NCBI RefSeq assembly: GCF_003096075.1
Contig: NZ_CP015449.1
Coordinates: 2,411,001-2,475,000 of the forward strand
From: Dietzia lutea
GTDB lineage: Bacteria > Actinomycetota > Actinomycetes > Mycobacteriales > Mycobacteriaceae
Direction: 5' to 3'
Length of the DNA stretch: 64,000 nucleotides
Shown here one piece after another: positions 53,879 to 62,933 of this stretch. The translations under genes and the position numbers were made by a program. Numbering within the stretch: the stretch's first letter is position 1; every line of letters starts with the position of its first letter. Under the pieces are notes generated by a model. The model was not told the DNA's origin and did not search any database. It saw nothing but the letters and a program-made list of their open reading frames with translations.

Positions 53879-55303
53879 TCAGCGCGTGCGGGCCCCCATG
53901 AACTCCTCGACCTGGGAGGAGGTGGCGTTCAGGCCGGGGTCGTTGTCCAGGTAGTGACGCGTCTCGCGCACGATCAGCCCGGACAGCACGAGCAGGCCGA
54001 TGAGGTTGGGGATCGCCATGAGGCCGTTCATCACGTCGGCGAAGTTCCACACCACCTCGAGCTCGGTGACGGCGCCGATGAACACCACGCAGGTGAAGAC
54101 CATGCGGTACGGGATGACGCCGCGCGCGCCCACGAGCCGCTCCATGCACCGCTCGCCGTAGTACGACCAGCCGAGGATGGTGGAGAAGGCGAAGAACGCG
54201 ATGGACACCGCGACGAGCTTGTCGCCCTCAGGGATCGCGGAGGCGAAGGCGTCGGCGGTCATCGTGCCCGCGTTGTCGCTGCCCCCCTGCCACACGCCGG
54301 TGGTGACCAGGACCAGGCCGGTGAAGGTGACGACGATGATGGTGTCGATGAACGTCTGCGTCATCGAGACCAGGCCCTGCCGGGTGGGGTGGGTGGTCCG
54401 GGCCGCCGCGGCCGCGATCGCAGCCGAGCCCATGCCGGACTCGTTGGAGAAGATGCCGCGGGCGACGCCCATCTGGATGGCGTACAGGATCGCGGAGCCG
54501 GCGAAGCCGCCGACCGCGGAGGTGCCGGTGAAGGCGTCGGAGAAGACCAGGCCGAACGCCGCCGGGATCTGATCGGCGTTGACGACCAGCACCACGAGCC
54601 CGCCGACGATGTAGAGCAGGATCATGAGCGGGACGAACCCGGCGGTGACCCGCCCGATGGCCTTGATGCCGCCGAGGAGCACGGCGCCCGTGAGGACGAA
54701 GAGGATGATGCCCGTGGTCACCGGCGAGACGTCGAACGAGTTCTCCAGCTGGGTCGCCACGGCGTTGCCCTGGGTCATGTTGCCGATGCCGAAGCTCGCC
54801 AGGACGGCGAACACCGCGAACACGATCGACAGGATCAGGCCGACCCTCGCGCCGGACCGTCCGAAGATCTCGGCGAAACCGCGGTGCAGGTAGTACTGCG
54901 GGCCGCCGGACTGCTCGCCGCGGGCGTCGGTGACGCGGAACCGGACGCCCAGGAACGCCTCCGAGTACTTGGACGCCATGCCGACGAGAGCGGTGACCCA
55001 CATCCAGAACAGCGCGCCCGGCCCGCCCAGGGCGAGCGCGGTGGCCACGCCGACGATGTTGCCGACGCCGACCGTGGCCGCCAGCGCCGTGGTGAGCGCC
55101 TGGTACTGCGAGATGTCGCCCTCGCCGCCGTCGTCGTTCCGCTTGAGCAGGCCGAGCCGCAGCGCCGGGCCGAGCTTGCGGAACTGCAGCACCCGCAGCC
55201 GGATGGTGAGGAACAGACCGGTGCCCAGCAGCAGCGGGATGAGGACGAACGGTCCCCAGATCACCGATCCGATGTCGGCGAGAAACGTGTTGAATTCTTC
55301 CAC
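53879..55303 (-). CDS. Sodium:alanine symporter family protein (AGCS)
   Basis: The 474-residue transporter has about 11 helices and typical AGCS segments: LGTGLFLTIRLRVLQF near the start, TTALAATVGVGNIVGVATA (sodium-site region), GVARGIFSNESGMGSAAIAAAAA in the middle, and FSTILGWSYYGERCMERL near the end. It imports alanine or glycine with Na+. I chose GTG 55303 (EEFNTFLADIGS), because TAATGT ends eight bases upstream; ATG 55315 overlaps that box. It lies between pcrA and chorismate mutase, where mycobacteria have no such gene as I recall. Confidence 0.92.
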   Translation of the reverse strand: MEEFNTFLADIGSVIWGPFVLIPLLLGTGLFLTIRLRVLQFRKLGPALRLGLLKRNDDGGEGDISQYQALTTALAATVGVGNIVGVATALALGGPGALFWMWVTALVGMASKYSEAFLGVRFRVTDARGEQSGGPQYYLHRGFAEIFGRSGARVGLILSIVFAVFAVLASFGIGNMTQGNAVATQLENSFDVSPVTTGIILFVLTGAVLLGGIKAIGRVTAGFVPLMILLYIVGGLVVLVVNADQIPAAFGLVFSDAFTGTSAVGGFAGSAILYAIQMGVARGIFSNESGMGSAAIAAAAARTTHPTRQGLVSMTQTFIDTIIVVTFTGLVLVTTGVWQGGSDNAGTMTADAFASAIPEGDKLVAVSIAFFAFSTILGWSYYGERCMERLVGARGVIPYRMVFTCVVFIGAVTELEVVWNFADVMNGLMAIPNLIGLLVLSGLIVRETRHYLDNDPGLNATSSQVEEFMGARTR

Positions 55304-55311
55304 GGGCGCAA

Positions 55312-55317
55312 ACATTA
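55312..55317 (-). promoter_or_regulatory. -10 box for leaderless AGCS gene
   Basis: TAATGT on the minus strand ends eight bases before GTG 55303 and overlaps the alternative ATG at 55315. Confidence 0.35.
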
Positions 55318-55349
55318 GACGGTTGTTCGGTCACTCCGGGGCGCAGTGG

Positions 55350-55355
55350 GATAAT
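55350..55355 (+). promoter_or_regulatory. -10 box for leaderless chorismate mutase gene
   Basis: GATAAT is followed by six bases and ATG 55362, with no Shine-Dalgarno sequence. Confidence 0.45.
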
Positions 55356-55361
55356 TCACTT

Positions 55362-55643
55362 ATGAGCACCGACCCCGCCGGCACCGACGACCCGTTGTCC
55401 GAGGCCGAGATCCAGGAACTGCGGCTGGAGATCGACCGTCTGGACGCCGAGATCCTGGACGCCATCACCCGCCGCAGCGAGATCTCCCGCCGCATCGGCC
55501 GCACGCGTATGCAGTCGGGCGGCACCAAGCTCGTGCACACGCGCGAACTCAAGGTCTACGAGCGCTTCGCGTCCCTCGGCGAGGAGGGTCAGACGCTCGC
55601 CGGGATGCTCCTGCGCCTGGGCCGCGGTCGCCTGGGGTACTAG
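55362..55643 (+). CDS. Chorismate mutase (AroQ-delta type)
   Basis: The 93-residue all-helical enzyme converts chorismate to prephenate for Phe and Tyr synthesis. The first helix has LRLEIDRLDAEILDAITRRSEISRRIGRTR, with Arg residues and RR-I-G for substrate binding, and the C-terminus is GMLLRLGRGRLGY. It matches Rv0948c, a low-activity enzyme that becomes active when bound to DAHP synthase by its C-terminus, usually ending in RLGxLGR-like sequence. The LGRGRLGY end here fits that interaction. It is leaderless by its promoter. Confidence 0.92.
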   Translation: MSTDPAGTDDPLSEAEIQELRLEIDRLDAEILDAITRRSEISRRIGRTRMQSGGTKLVHTRELKVYERFASLGEEGQTLAGMLLRLGRGRLGY

Positions 55644-55652
55644 GCGACCCGC

Positions 55653-56348
55653 CTACTGAACGGGTCCCCACCTGACGGACGTCGAGGCGAAGCCCAGCCA
55701 CGTGTGGTGGTTGCCCGCCCAGCACCAGCCCACCTTGGGCGCGCCCCTGTTCTCCTTGCCGTCGCGACCGGTGCCGCCGCTGATCCACAGCGCGGGCGTG
55801 CGGGAGTCCAGCCCGCCGGTCGGCTTGGGCTTGCGCGAGCCGATGCACATGAAGCACGCGCCCGGCTCGAGCGCGTCGGGCTGCTGCAGGACCCAGCTGA
55901 TCCCCTCGGAGACGGTGAGCGGGGTCCTGCCCCGCGCCGCGAGCTCGGCGTGCGCGTCGGTGGGAGCCCGGTCCAGCATGTCGTCGCCGCGAGTGACGTC
56001 GTCGAGAAGGTACAGCGGCGCGTCGGGGACGGTGATGTCGTCGGTGGGTGTGAAGTCGGCGAGGTCGGTCATGTCGACGACGACGAAGCCCGCCTTCCCG
56101 TCGCGGCGCATGCGGGCGGCCAGTCGCGTGGCCGACAGGAGTGCGGGGTGGACGGCCAGCACGGCTCCGCCACCGTCCCGCCCGTCACCGGGTCCGGCGG
56201 CCAGCGCGCGGGCGTGGTCCCGCAGCTGATCGGCACTGATCCCGGCAAGCTCCGGTACGCCGAGTGTGACGAGTCGCTCGGCCTGCGCGGCAACGGAGGA
56301 GGCGACGGAGGATGCCGTTGTGGAGACGGGTGAAGTTACGCGGGTCAC
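55653..56348 (-). CDS. DUF5701 family protein, function unknown
   Basis: The 231-residue soluble protein begins with a Ser/Thr/Val-rich lead and has AQAERLVTLGVPELAGISADQLRDHA (family start), VVDMTDLADFTPTDDI, PLYLLDDVTRGDDML and a C-terminal region with CFMCIGSRKPK and GNHHTWLGFAS. Three Cys and several His in the C-terminal third could bind metal. It resembles the actinobacterial DUF5701 proteins, which to my knowledge have no assigned function. It is convergent with chorismate mutase and divergent from pgi. GTG 56348 is the only good in-frame start. Confidence 0.7.
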   Translation of the reverse strand: MTRVTSPVSTTASSVASSVAAQAERLVTLGVPELAGISADQLRDHARALAAGPGDGRDGGGAVLAVHPALLSATRLAARMRRDGKAGFVVVDMTDLADFTPTDDITVPDAPLYLLDDVTRGDDMLDRAPTDAHAELAARGRTPLTVSEGISWVLQQPDALEPGACFMCIGSRKPKPTGGLDSRTPALWISGGTGRDGKENRGAPKVGWCWAGNHHTWLGFASTSVRWGPVQ

Positions 56349-56386
56349 ATCCCCTGAACCGTCGGCGGCGCGTTCATATTCCCGGC

Positions 56387-56392
56387 TAATCT
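56387..56392 (+). promoter_or_regulatory. -10 box for leaderless pgi
   Basis: TAATCT is followed by seven bases and ATG 56400. Confidence 0.5.
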
Positions 56393-56399
56393 CGCAGCC

Positions 56400-58058
56400 A
56401 TGACCGACATCAGCACGACGGAACAGTGGGCAGCGGTCGAGGGTCTGGTCCCCTCGATCGGCGAGGTGACGTTGCGCGAGTTGTTCGACGCCGATCCAGA
56501 ACGCGGTCGCCGGATGTCGGTCACTGCGGGCGACCTGCACGTGGACCTGTCCAAGCACCTGGTCACCGACGAGGTCCTGCACGCCCTCACCGAACTGGCC
56601 CACGCCGCCAGGTTGCCGGCGCAGCGGGCGGCCATGTTCCGAGGCGACCGCATCAACACGACCGAGGACCGGTCCGTCCTCCACACGGCGCTCAGGCTCC
56701 CGGCCGATGCCGAGCTCGTCGTCGACGGCTCCGACGTGGTGGCCGACGTCCACGCGGTCCTGGCGCGCATGACGGATCTCGCCGACCGCGTCCGCTCGGG
56801 CGAGTGGACCGGGCACACGGGCGAGCGGATAGACACGGTGGTCAACATCGGCATCGGCGGCTCGGACCTCGGCCCGGTAATGGTGGACGCCGCGCTGCGC
56901 GAGCTCCAGACCGCCGGGATTCGCGCGCGCTACGTCTCGAACGTCGACCCCGCGGACCTCACCGCCACCCTCGCCGAGATCGACCCGGCCACCACGCTGG
57001 TGGTGGTCGCCTCCAAGACGTTCACGACGCAGGAGACCATGGCCAACGCGCACGCGGCGCGGCGGCACTTCATCGAGGCCCTGGGGTCGGAGGACGCGAT
57101 CGCCTCGCACTTCGTCGCCGTGTCGACCGCCGCGGACAAGGTCTCCGACTTCGGCATCGCCCCGGACAACATGTTCGGTTTCTGGGACTGGGTCGGCGGC
57201 CGCTACTCGGTGTCCTCCGCGATCGGGCTGTCGGTGATGATCACGGCGGGCCCGCCGGCGTTCGTCGAGATGCTCGAGGGCTTCCACACCATGGATCTGC
57301 ACTTCGCCACCGAGGCGCCCGAGCACAACGCGCCGGTCCTCATGGCCCTGCTGGGGATCTGGTACACGTGCTTCCTCGGCGCGCAGTCCAAGGCCGTCAT
57401 CCCCTACGCCCAGGACCTCCTGCGCTTCCCCGCCTATCTGCAGCAGCTCACCATGGAGTCCCTCGGCAAGTCCGTGCGCCTCGACGGTTCCGACGTCACC
57501 TACCCCACCGGCGAGGTCTACTGGGGCGAGCCCGGCACGAACGGTCAGCACGCCTTCTTCCAGTTGCTCCACCAGGGCACGCAGCTCGTGCCCGTCGACT
57601 TCATCGGCGTGGCGCGGCCGGCCGCGGACCTGGACGCCGACGTCCCCGGCGCGGCGGAGCCCGTCTCGATGCACGACATGCTCATGGCCAACCTCTTCGC
57701 CCAGTCGCGGGTGCTGGCGTTCGGCAAGACCGAGGAGGAGGTCCTCGCCGACGGCGTCGACCCCGCCCTCGCCCCGCACAAGGTCATGCCCGGCAACCGG
57801 CCCTCGACGACGATCCTCGCGCCGTCCCTGTCCCCGAGCGTCGTGGGCCAACTCATCGCGCTGTACGAGCACATCGTGTTCACCCAGGCGGCGATCCTCG
57901 GCATCAACGCGTTCGACCAGTGGGGCGTGGAGCTGGGCAAGGCGCAGGCCGGTGAACTGCTCTCCGCCCTCACCGCCGAGGCCCACCGCGAGCCGGGCTT
58001 CGACTCCTCCACGGACTCACTCGTCGAGATCTACCGAGAGGCCCGCGGCCGGCGCTGA
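56400..58058 (+). CDS. pgi: Glucose-6-phosphate isomerase
   Basis: The 552-residue enzyme interconverts glucose 6-phosphate and fructose 6-phosphate. It has [14 protein letters not shown] (about residues 149-162), the [13 protein letters not shown] phosphate region (about 204-216), [16 protein letters not shown] (catalytic His, about 380-395) and the C-terminal signature [10 protein letters not shown] with the catalytic Lys. It is leaderless by its promoter. It supplies glucose 6-phosphate for glucose 1-phosphate and hence GalU. Confidence 0.96.
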   Translation: MTDISTTEQWAAVEGLVPSIGEVTLRELFDADPERGRRMSVTAGDLHVDLSKHLVTDEVLHALTELAHAARLPAQRAAMFRGDRINTTEDRSVLHTALRLPADAELVVDGSDVVADVHAVLARMTDLADRVRSGEWTGHTGERIDTVVNIGIGGSDLGPVMVDAALRELQTAGIRARYVSNVDPADLTATLAEIDPATTLVVVASKTFTTQETMANAHAARRHFIEALGSEDAIASHFVAVSTAADKVSDFGIAPDNMFGFWDWVGGRYSVSSAIGLSVMITAGPPAFVEMLEGFHTMDLHFATEAPEHNAPVLMALLGIWYTCFLGAQSKAVIPYAQDLLRFPAYLQQLTMESLGKSVRLDGSDVTYPTGEVYWGEPGTNGQHAFFQLLHQGTQLVPVDFIGVARPAADLDADVPGAAEPVSMHDMLMANLFAQSRVLAFGKTEEEVLADGVDPALAPHKVMPGNRPSTTILAPSLSPSVVGQLIALYEHIVFTQAAILGINAFDQWGVELGKAQAGELLSALTAEAHREPGFDSSTDSLVEIYREARGRR

Positions 58059-58276
58059 GGCCCTCCCAGCCGGCGACGCCGTGGGCCCGCCGTCCCAGCC
58101 AACCGGCACCGTCCTAGCTCGCACCGTCGCGGCCCACGCCGGCCCGCGGACCCTTTCCCCCGCCACCAGCAAGTCCTGTTCGCCGCCCTCTTTCACCGCC
58201 CACAATCCCTCGACGCACTGTCGCCGCCGTCGCCGTCGACTGATACGTACTCCTTGTGGTGTCGAACACGTGCACG

Positions 58277-58297
58277 TAGAATAGAACACACATTCGA
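58277..58297 (+). promoter_or_regulatory. -10 box and SOS-like box upstream of the HNH gene
   Basis: TAGAAT (58277-58282) is a -10 candidate. TAGAACACACATTCGA (58282-58297) matches the mycobacterial LexA box TCGAAC-N4-GTTCGA except at two positions. Overlap of the two would allow LexA repression. Confidence 0.5.
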
Positions 58298-58342
58298 GAT
58301 GAGCGGCGGCATCGCCGCACAGTCGACCACGGGGGGTGGGGC

Positions 58343-60235
58343 ATGGACGGCGACACCGGGCGCACGACCGGCGGCCCCGCGTCCCCTTCCGGCTCTGCTG
58401 ACTCATCCGGCTCTGCCGACTCGTCCGGCCCCGCCGGCCCGTCCGGTGCTTCGGCGTTGACGGGCTTGACGGCGGCGGCGCGTGAGGGCTGGGCGGCAGA
58501 GAACCGCGCCGCCGCGCAGCGCCTGGTCGCCTGCTACGCCCTGCTGCAGGAATGCTGGCGCGAGTACGGGCACGGTATCGACGGCAGCCACGAGGCCCGC
58601 CCCGGCCACGCTGTTGTTGACGGCCTTGTCGCCGCCGCCGGGTATGTGGTGGCGGCGATGTCGATCTCCGCTAGGCGCGCGGAGAAGATGCTGTCCTTCT
58701 CGTGGGAGCTGCACACCCGCTACCCGGCGATCCTGGAGGCGATGGCCGCCGGCCTGATGGAACAACGCGTCGCCGAACTGCTCGCCCGGCAGATGTCCAC
58801 CGTCCGCGGCGATGTTCTCGAGCAGATCCAGCGCCAGGCCGTCGAGGACTACCTGGGCGGCGTCGCCGCCGGTATCCGTCTGGGCGACAAAGCCCTGCGC
58901 GATGAGATCGACGCCGTCATCGGCCGCCACGACCCCGACGCCATCCGCCTACGCAAAGAAGACGCCAGCCGCGCCCGCGGCGTGCGCATCGGCAAAGGCG
59001 TCGACGGCATGTCCAGCGTCTCCGCGTTGTTGGCGACCGAGGAAGCCGCCGTGCTGGCCGAGGCCCTGGATCAGCGGGTCGCCGAACACGACGCCGCCGA
59101 CGCAGGCGCAGCCGCCGCCCAGGCCGCGGCGCGGGACGCCGACCCCGACACCGACCCGGACGCCCCGGCCGAACCCGAGCCGCACTACTCCAAGGCCGAA
59201 CGCCGCGCCGACGCCCTGATGTCCCTGATCTGCGGCGACACCCCCACCCACCCAGGCACCGACACCGATGACGCCGACGGCGGTCCCGCGGGCGCGCCGA
59301 GTCGCCCGGGCGGCCCGAGCGCCCCCACCGGCCGCAGCGGCAATGGCGGCGGTCAGGCTCCGGTGCTGCGGCCGAAGGTCACCGTCATCGCCACCGGCAA
59401 CAACGGCCGCGACGAACACGGCGCGCGAGTGGAGTTCACCCGCACCGGCGAGGCCGCCCTGCAGACCCTGCTGGAAATGCTCGCCACCTCAGATGGCGCC
59501 TCGTTCGAGCAGGTCGACCCCCGCATCGGCGCCGCCGACGACACCAGCGCCGCCCTGAAATACCGGCCCGGCGCCGAGTTGGCGCGCCGGGTCCGGCTCC
59601 GCGACGGCACCTGCCGCCACCCCGGATGCGCGGTCCCCGCCGACGACTGCGATTTGGATCATGTGGTGCCGTTCAACCACGCCGACCCCGCAGGCGGCGG
59701 CCACACAGTCGAGGCCAACCTGGTGAGCCAGTGCCGGCGCCACCACCGGTTCAAAACCTTCTCCGACTGGACCTACCAACTCCACCCCGACGGCACCCTG
59801 ATCGTGACCACCCCCGACGGCACCACCATGCTCACCCGACCCGACGGACCCCTGGCCCAATACCGGCGCGAGCACCAACGCGACGAAGCCGACGCCTGGG
59901 CGCGTCAACAACGCCGCAACCCCGCCCCCGTCTTCGGGGCCGGGATCCTCGACGAGGCGACCTACTTCGCCCGCCGCGCCCAGCGCCTGGCCCGCGAACG
60001 CGCCCGCGCCACGGCCCGCAACACCACCGACGCCGGCACCACACCAACCGAGCCCACCGCCGACACCACCCCAGGCCCGGACTCGATCTCTGCCACGCGC
60101 GAACGGATGACCCCCGCCGCGGCCAGCCGCTGGTGGCAACGCAACAAACCCACCGACAGCGCCCTGGAAAAAGCCATCCTCCACGCCCTCCACGCCCACC
60201 TCGACGAACTCCTCCAACCACCACCACCCTTCTGA
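58343..60235 (+). CDS. DUF222 and HNH endonuclease domain protein (13E12 repeat family)
   Basis: The 630-residue protein has an N-terminal DUF222 domain (about residues 50-300), a Pro/Gly-rich linker, and an HNH nuclease domain at about 420-480. Its zinc and catalytic residues are visible in CRHPGCAVPADDCDLDHVVPF and NLVSQCRRHHRFK. This family is expanded in mycobacteria (13E12 repeats) and related actinobacteria; some are LexA-controlled. Its DNA target and biological role are unknown. Ser/Gly/Ala-rich residues precede the first domain. The first helix starts after about residue 40, so ATG 58343 is likely; an overlapping 54-codon frame at 58299 in another frame is possible. Confidence 0.9.
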   Translation: MDGDTGRTTGGPASPSGSADSSGSADSSGPAGPSGASALTGLTAAAREGWAAENRAAAQRLVACYALLQECWREYGHGIDGSHEARPGHAVVDGLVAAAGYVVAAMSISARRAEKMLSFSWELHTRYPAILEAMAAGLMEQRVAELLARQMSTVRGDVLEQIQRQAVEDYLGGVAAGIRLGDKALRDEIDAVIGRHDPDAIRLRKEDASRARGVRIGKGVDGMSSVSALLATEEAAVLAEALDQRVAEHDAADAGAAAAQAAARDADPDTDPDAPAEPEPHYSKAERRADALMSLICGDTPTHPGTDTDDADGGPAGAPSRPGGPSAPTGRSGNGGGQAPVLRPKVTVIATGNNGRDEHGARVEFTRTGEAALQTLLEMLATSDGASFEQVDPRIGAADDTSAALKYRPGAELARRVRLRDGTCRHPGCAVPADDCDLDHVVPFNHADPAGGGHTVEANLVSQCRRHHRFKTFSDWTYQLHPDGTLIVTTPDGTTMLTRPDGPLAQYRREHQRDEADAWARQQRRNPAPVFGAGILDEATYFARRAQRLARERARATARNTTDAGTTPTEPTADTTPGPDSISATRERMTPAAASRWWQRNKPTDSALEKAILHALHAHLDELLQPPPPF

Positions 60236-60275
60236 GGCGGAGGAAGTGCGAGCCCGAGAGGATTCCCCGGCGACC

Positions 60276-61031
60276 TCAGACGAAGCGGCGGCTGACCTTC
60301 TCCGGAAGCAGCGTGAGCAGCGGGCCGATCGCCTTCCACGGCTTGGCCGGGACGAGCGCGCGGACAGGCTCCGCATCGATGGTCTTGACCAGCGCATCGA
60401 CGCCCTCGTCGAACTCCGTCATCAACGCGGTCTTCACCGACCGGTTGATGTCCGTGCGGATGTAACCGGGCAGAATGTCGGTCACCTTGATGCGGCTTCC
60501 GGCGCTGTCCAGCTCGGCGTACATCCCCTGAGCCAGGGCCGAGACGAACGCCTTGGTGGCGCCGTACGTGTTCTGCGCCTTGGGCATCCCTCGCAGCGAG
60601 CTCACCGACGAGATGAACACCAGGTGCCCCTCGCCGCGAGCGAGCAGCAATTGAGTCGCCGCCTCGGCCTGGTTGAGAGTGCCGATCACGTTCACCATCG
60701 CGGTCTCGCGATTGGCGTGCGCCTTGCCCGTGCCGATCGAGGCGCCCTTGCCCAGCCCGGCGTTGAGCACGAACCTGTCGATCCCGCCGAGCTCGGCGTC
60801 GAGCTCGCCGAAGACCCGCTCCACCGCATCCCCGTCGGCCACGTCAAGCTCGCGGGCGGCGACGGTGATCGACGGGTTGGCGGCCACCAGCTCGGCGCGC
60901 AGCTCCTCGAGGCGGTCGAGACGCCGCGCGCACAGTGCCAGATTCTTCCCCTGCGCCGCCCAGCGGCGGGCCATTCCCTCGCCGAGTCCGGAGCTGGCCC
61001 CGGTGATCAGGATCGTCTTGCGGTCGGTCAC
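60276..61031 (-). CDS. Short-chain dehydrogenase/reductase
   Basis: The 251-residue classical SDR has TGASSGLGEG (about residues 10-19), NAGLG near 88, catalytic Ser in FISSVSS and YGATK at about 155-159. The C-terminus includes a positively charged stretch (ALVPAKPWKAIGPLLTLLPEKVSRRF) of the type in E. coli YbbO/DltE-like SDRs. GTG 61031 overlaps the nei stop (GTGA) and has GGAGGAG upstream. It is the third gene of CDF-nei-SDR. The substrate is unknown. Confidence 0.88.
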   Translation of the reverse strand: MTDRKTILITGASSGLGEGMARRWAAQGKNLALCARRLDRLEELRAELVAANPSITVAARELDVADGDAVERVFGELDAELGGIDRFVLNAGLGKGASIGTGKAHANRETAMVNVIGTLNQAEAATQLLLARGEGHLVFISSVSSLRGMPKAQNTYGATKAFVSALAQGMYAELDSAGSRIKVTDILPGYIRTDINRSVKTALMTEFDEGVDALVKTIDAEPVRALVPAKPWKAIGPLLTLLPEKVSRRFV

Positions 61032-61903
61032 GAGTTCTCCTCCGTTGGCGATGCGCCCAGTGTGGCACGTCGCGGCTGGCAGGACGGGCAACGGTACGCG
61101 ATGCGATCGAGCGAATCACTCGGCTCATCGGGATTCGCGAGGCCGCCTAGGCGGAAGGTCTCCACCTCGGTCCCGCATCGTCGGCACGGCTTGCCGTCGC
61201 GGCCGTACACCCACAACTCGCGGCCGCGCCGGGTCTCGCCCGTGGTCACCCGGACGACACGGTCGGCGTTGGCCACCAACATCTTGCGTGCGAGCCTCAC
61301 TATCGCCGGGAGATCCCGGACCGTCTCGACGGGATCGCGCGGGTCCACTCCCCGCACGAAGCACAACTCGGCGCGGTAGACGGTGCCGATGCCCGCCAGA
61401 TTGCTCTGGTCGAGAAGGGCCTCGCCGATCGTGCGGGTGGGACGCTCCTCGATGCGCCGCACGGCCTCGGCCACGCTGGCCACCGGATCCCAGTCGGCGC
61501 CGAGGAGGTCGGGCCCGAGGTGCTCCACGGCCTCGTCGGCTTCGGCGGGCGACAGGGCGCGCAGGAAACCGAGTTCGGTGCCCACCACCTCGACGTCGTC
61601 CGCGCGCAGGACGAGGCGGGCGGTGTGTGCGGGGAACCGCCACCTCTCCCCCGCGCGGAGCACGAGGATCCGGCCCTCCATCTTGAGGTGGAGGTGGAGG
61701 GTGACGGGGTCACGCCCCTGGTCGTCGGGTCCGATGTCGACGAAGAGGTGCTTGCCCCGCGACCGGGCCGCCTTCACGGTCCTACCGCGCAGGTCGACGG
61801 CCGCGAACCGCGGCACCCGGAGTTCGGCCCGGTCCAGGGTCCGCCCGGCGAGCGCGGCGTGTACCCGCGTGGCCGCGCGGTGGACCGTGTCTCCCTCGGG
61901 CAC
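61028..61903 (-). CDS. nei: Endonuclease VIII (Nei/Fpg family DNA glycosylase)
   Basis: The 291-residue bifunctional glycosylase/AP lyase removes oxidised pyrimidines. It opens MPEGDTVHRAA with Pro1 as nucleophile and Glu2 for catalysis after Met removal, and the conserved Lys (KHLFV) follows near residue 51. The H2TH domain has LLDQSNLAGIGTVYRAE (about 162-178). The C-terminal zinc finger has CRRC and a distant CPSC pair (about 240-275). The GTG lies three bases after the CDF stop. Confidence 0.94.
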   Translation of the reverse strand: MPEGDTVHRAATRVHAALAGRTLDRAELRVPRFAAVDLRGRTVKAARSRGKHLFVDIGPDDQGRDPVTLHLHLKMEGRILVLRAGERWRFPAHTARLVLRADDVEVVGTELGFLRALSPAEADEAVEHLGPDLLGADWDPVASVAEAVRRIEERPTRTIGEALLDQSNLAGIGTVYRAELCFVRGVDPRDPVETVRDLPAIVRLARKMLVANADRVVRVTTGETRRGRELWVYGRDGKPCRRCGTEVETFRLGGLANPDEPSDSLDRIAYRCPSCQPRRATLGASPTEENS

Positions 61904-61906
61904 GGC

Positions 61907-62863
61907 TCACCACCCCAGTTCGCGGCAGCCGCCGACGCCGGCGGTCTCGATCTGCACGGTCACGTGCTCGATCCCGTGCTCGTCGAACAGGACACGCCTG
62001 GCGTCGTCGAGCACCTCGGCGTGGTCCGCCTCAGGGGCGACCACCAGGTGGACGGTCCCCACGTCCATCCCGGACGTAAGGGTCCACAGGTGGAGGTCGT
62101 GCACCTCCCTCACGTCGCGCAGGTCGCCGAGCCGGGCCTCGACCGCGACGGGCTCGACACCGGCCGGGGCGTGCTGGGCGAGGACGGCGAGCACCTGCCG
62201 GCCGAGCGCCACCGCGCGGACCACGATGAACACGGCGATCGCCACGGCCACCACGAGATCCCAGACCGTCGACCCGGTGGTGCGTATCAGCAGCGCGGCC
62301 GCGATCACCCCGACCGACCCGGCGGCGTCGGCGAGGACCTCGAGGTAGGCGCCGCGTACCGCGAGGCTCTCGTCGGATCCGCTACGGAGCAGCAGGAGGG
62401 AGATGACGTTGACGACCAGGCCGAGCACGCCGACGAGGAGCATCGTCCCGGTGGCGACGGCCGCCTCGGAGCCGAGGCGGCCGAGCGCCTCGACCAGGAC
62501 GTAGACGCCCATTCCGAGCATGATGAGCACGGCGAGGCCGGAGGCGAAGATCTCCACGCGGTAGCGGCCGAACGTCCGGCGGCCGGTGGAGTCGGGGCGG
62601 GTCGCGATGATCGTCGCGAGAAGAGCCGCGCCGAGCGCGACGACGTCGGCCCCCATGTGGCCGGCGTCGGAGAGCAGGGCGAGGGAGCCGGAGACCAGGC
62701 CGGCGACCAGTTCGACGACGAAGAACGCCGCCGTCAGCGCGAACGCGATCGCCAGCCTGGCGCGGTGCCGTTCACCGGCATGTCCGGCGGGGCGGGCGAG
62801 TGTGTGTCCCGGGCCGTGACCGCCGTGTGCGCCGTGTGCACCGTGCGTGTGACCGACTCCCAT
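61907..62863 (-). CDS. Cation diffusion facilitator (zinc-type exporter)
   Basis: The 318-residue transporter exports divalent metals, probably Zn2+, in exchange for protons. An N-terminal His-rich segment (GHTHGAHGAHGGHGPGH, residues 4-20) is followed by six helices, with the metal ligands in LLSDAGHMGADV (HxxxD) and VLADAAGSVGV, then a cytoplasmic domain with HDLHLWTLTSGMDVGTVHLV. ATG 62863 has AGAGGG seven bases upstream. The promoter has an AT-rich palindrome over its start, typical of ArsR/SmtB metal sensors. The operon continues with nei and an SDR gene. Confidence 0.92.
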   Translation of the reverse strand: MGVGHTHGAHGAHGGHGPGHTLARPAGHAGERHRARLAIAFALTAAFFVVELVAGLVSGSLALLSDAGHMGADVVALGAALLATIIATRPDSTGRRTFGRYRVEIFASGLAVLIMLGMGVYVLVEALGRLGSEAAVATGTMLLVGVLGLVVNVISLLLLRSGSDESLAVRGAYLEVLADAAGSVGVIAAALLIRTTGSTVWDLVVAVAIAVFIVVRAVALGRQVLAVLAQHAPAGVEPVAVEARLGDLRDVREVHDLHLWTLTSGMDVGTVHLVVAPEADHAEVLDDARRVLFDEHGIEHVTVQIETAGVGGCRELGW

Positions 62864-62881
62864 CCGACGACCCTCTCTGAT

Positions 62882-62905
62882 ATATGCACCAATGCGCATA
62901 TTCTA
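62882..62905 (-). promoter_or_regulatory. Metal-sensor-type operator and -10 box for the CDF gene
   Basis: TAGAAT on the minus strand (62900-62905) is the -10. Next to it ATATGC (62882-62887) and GCATAT (62896-62901) form an inverted repeat over the start site, similar in layout to SmtB/CzrA-type operators. Confidence 0.45.
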
Positions 62906-62933
62906 ACCAGTAGGGCGCGGGGTCTCAAGGACG

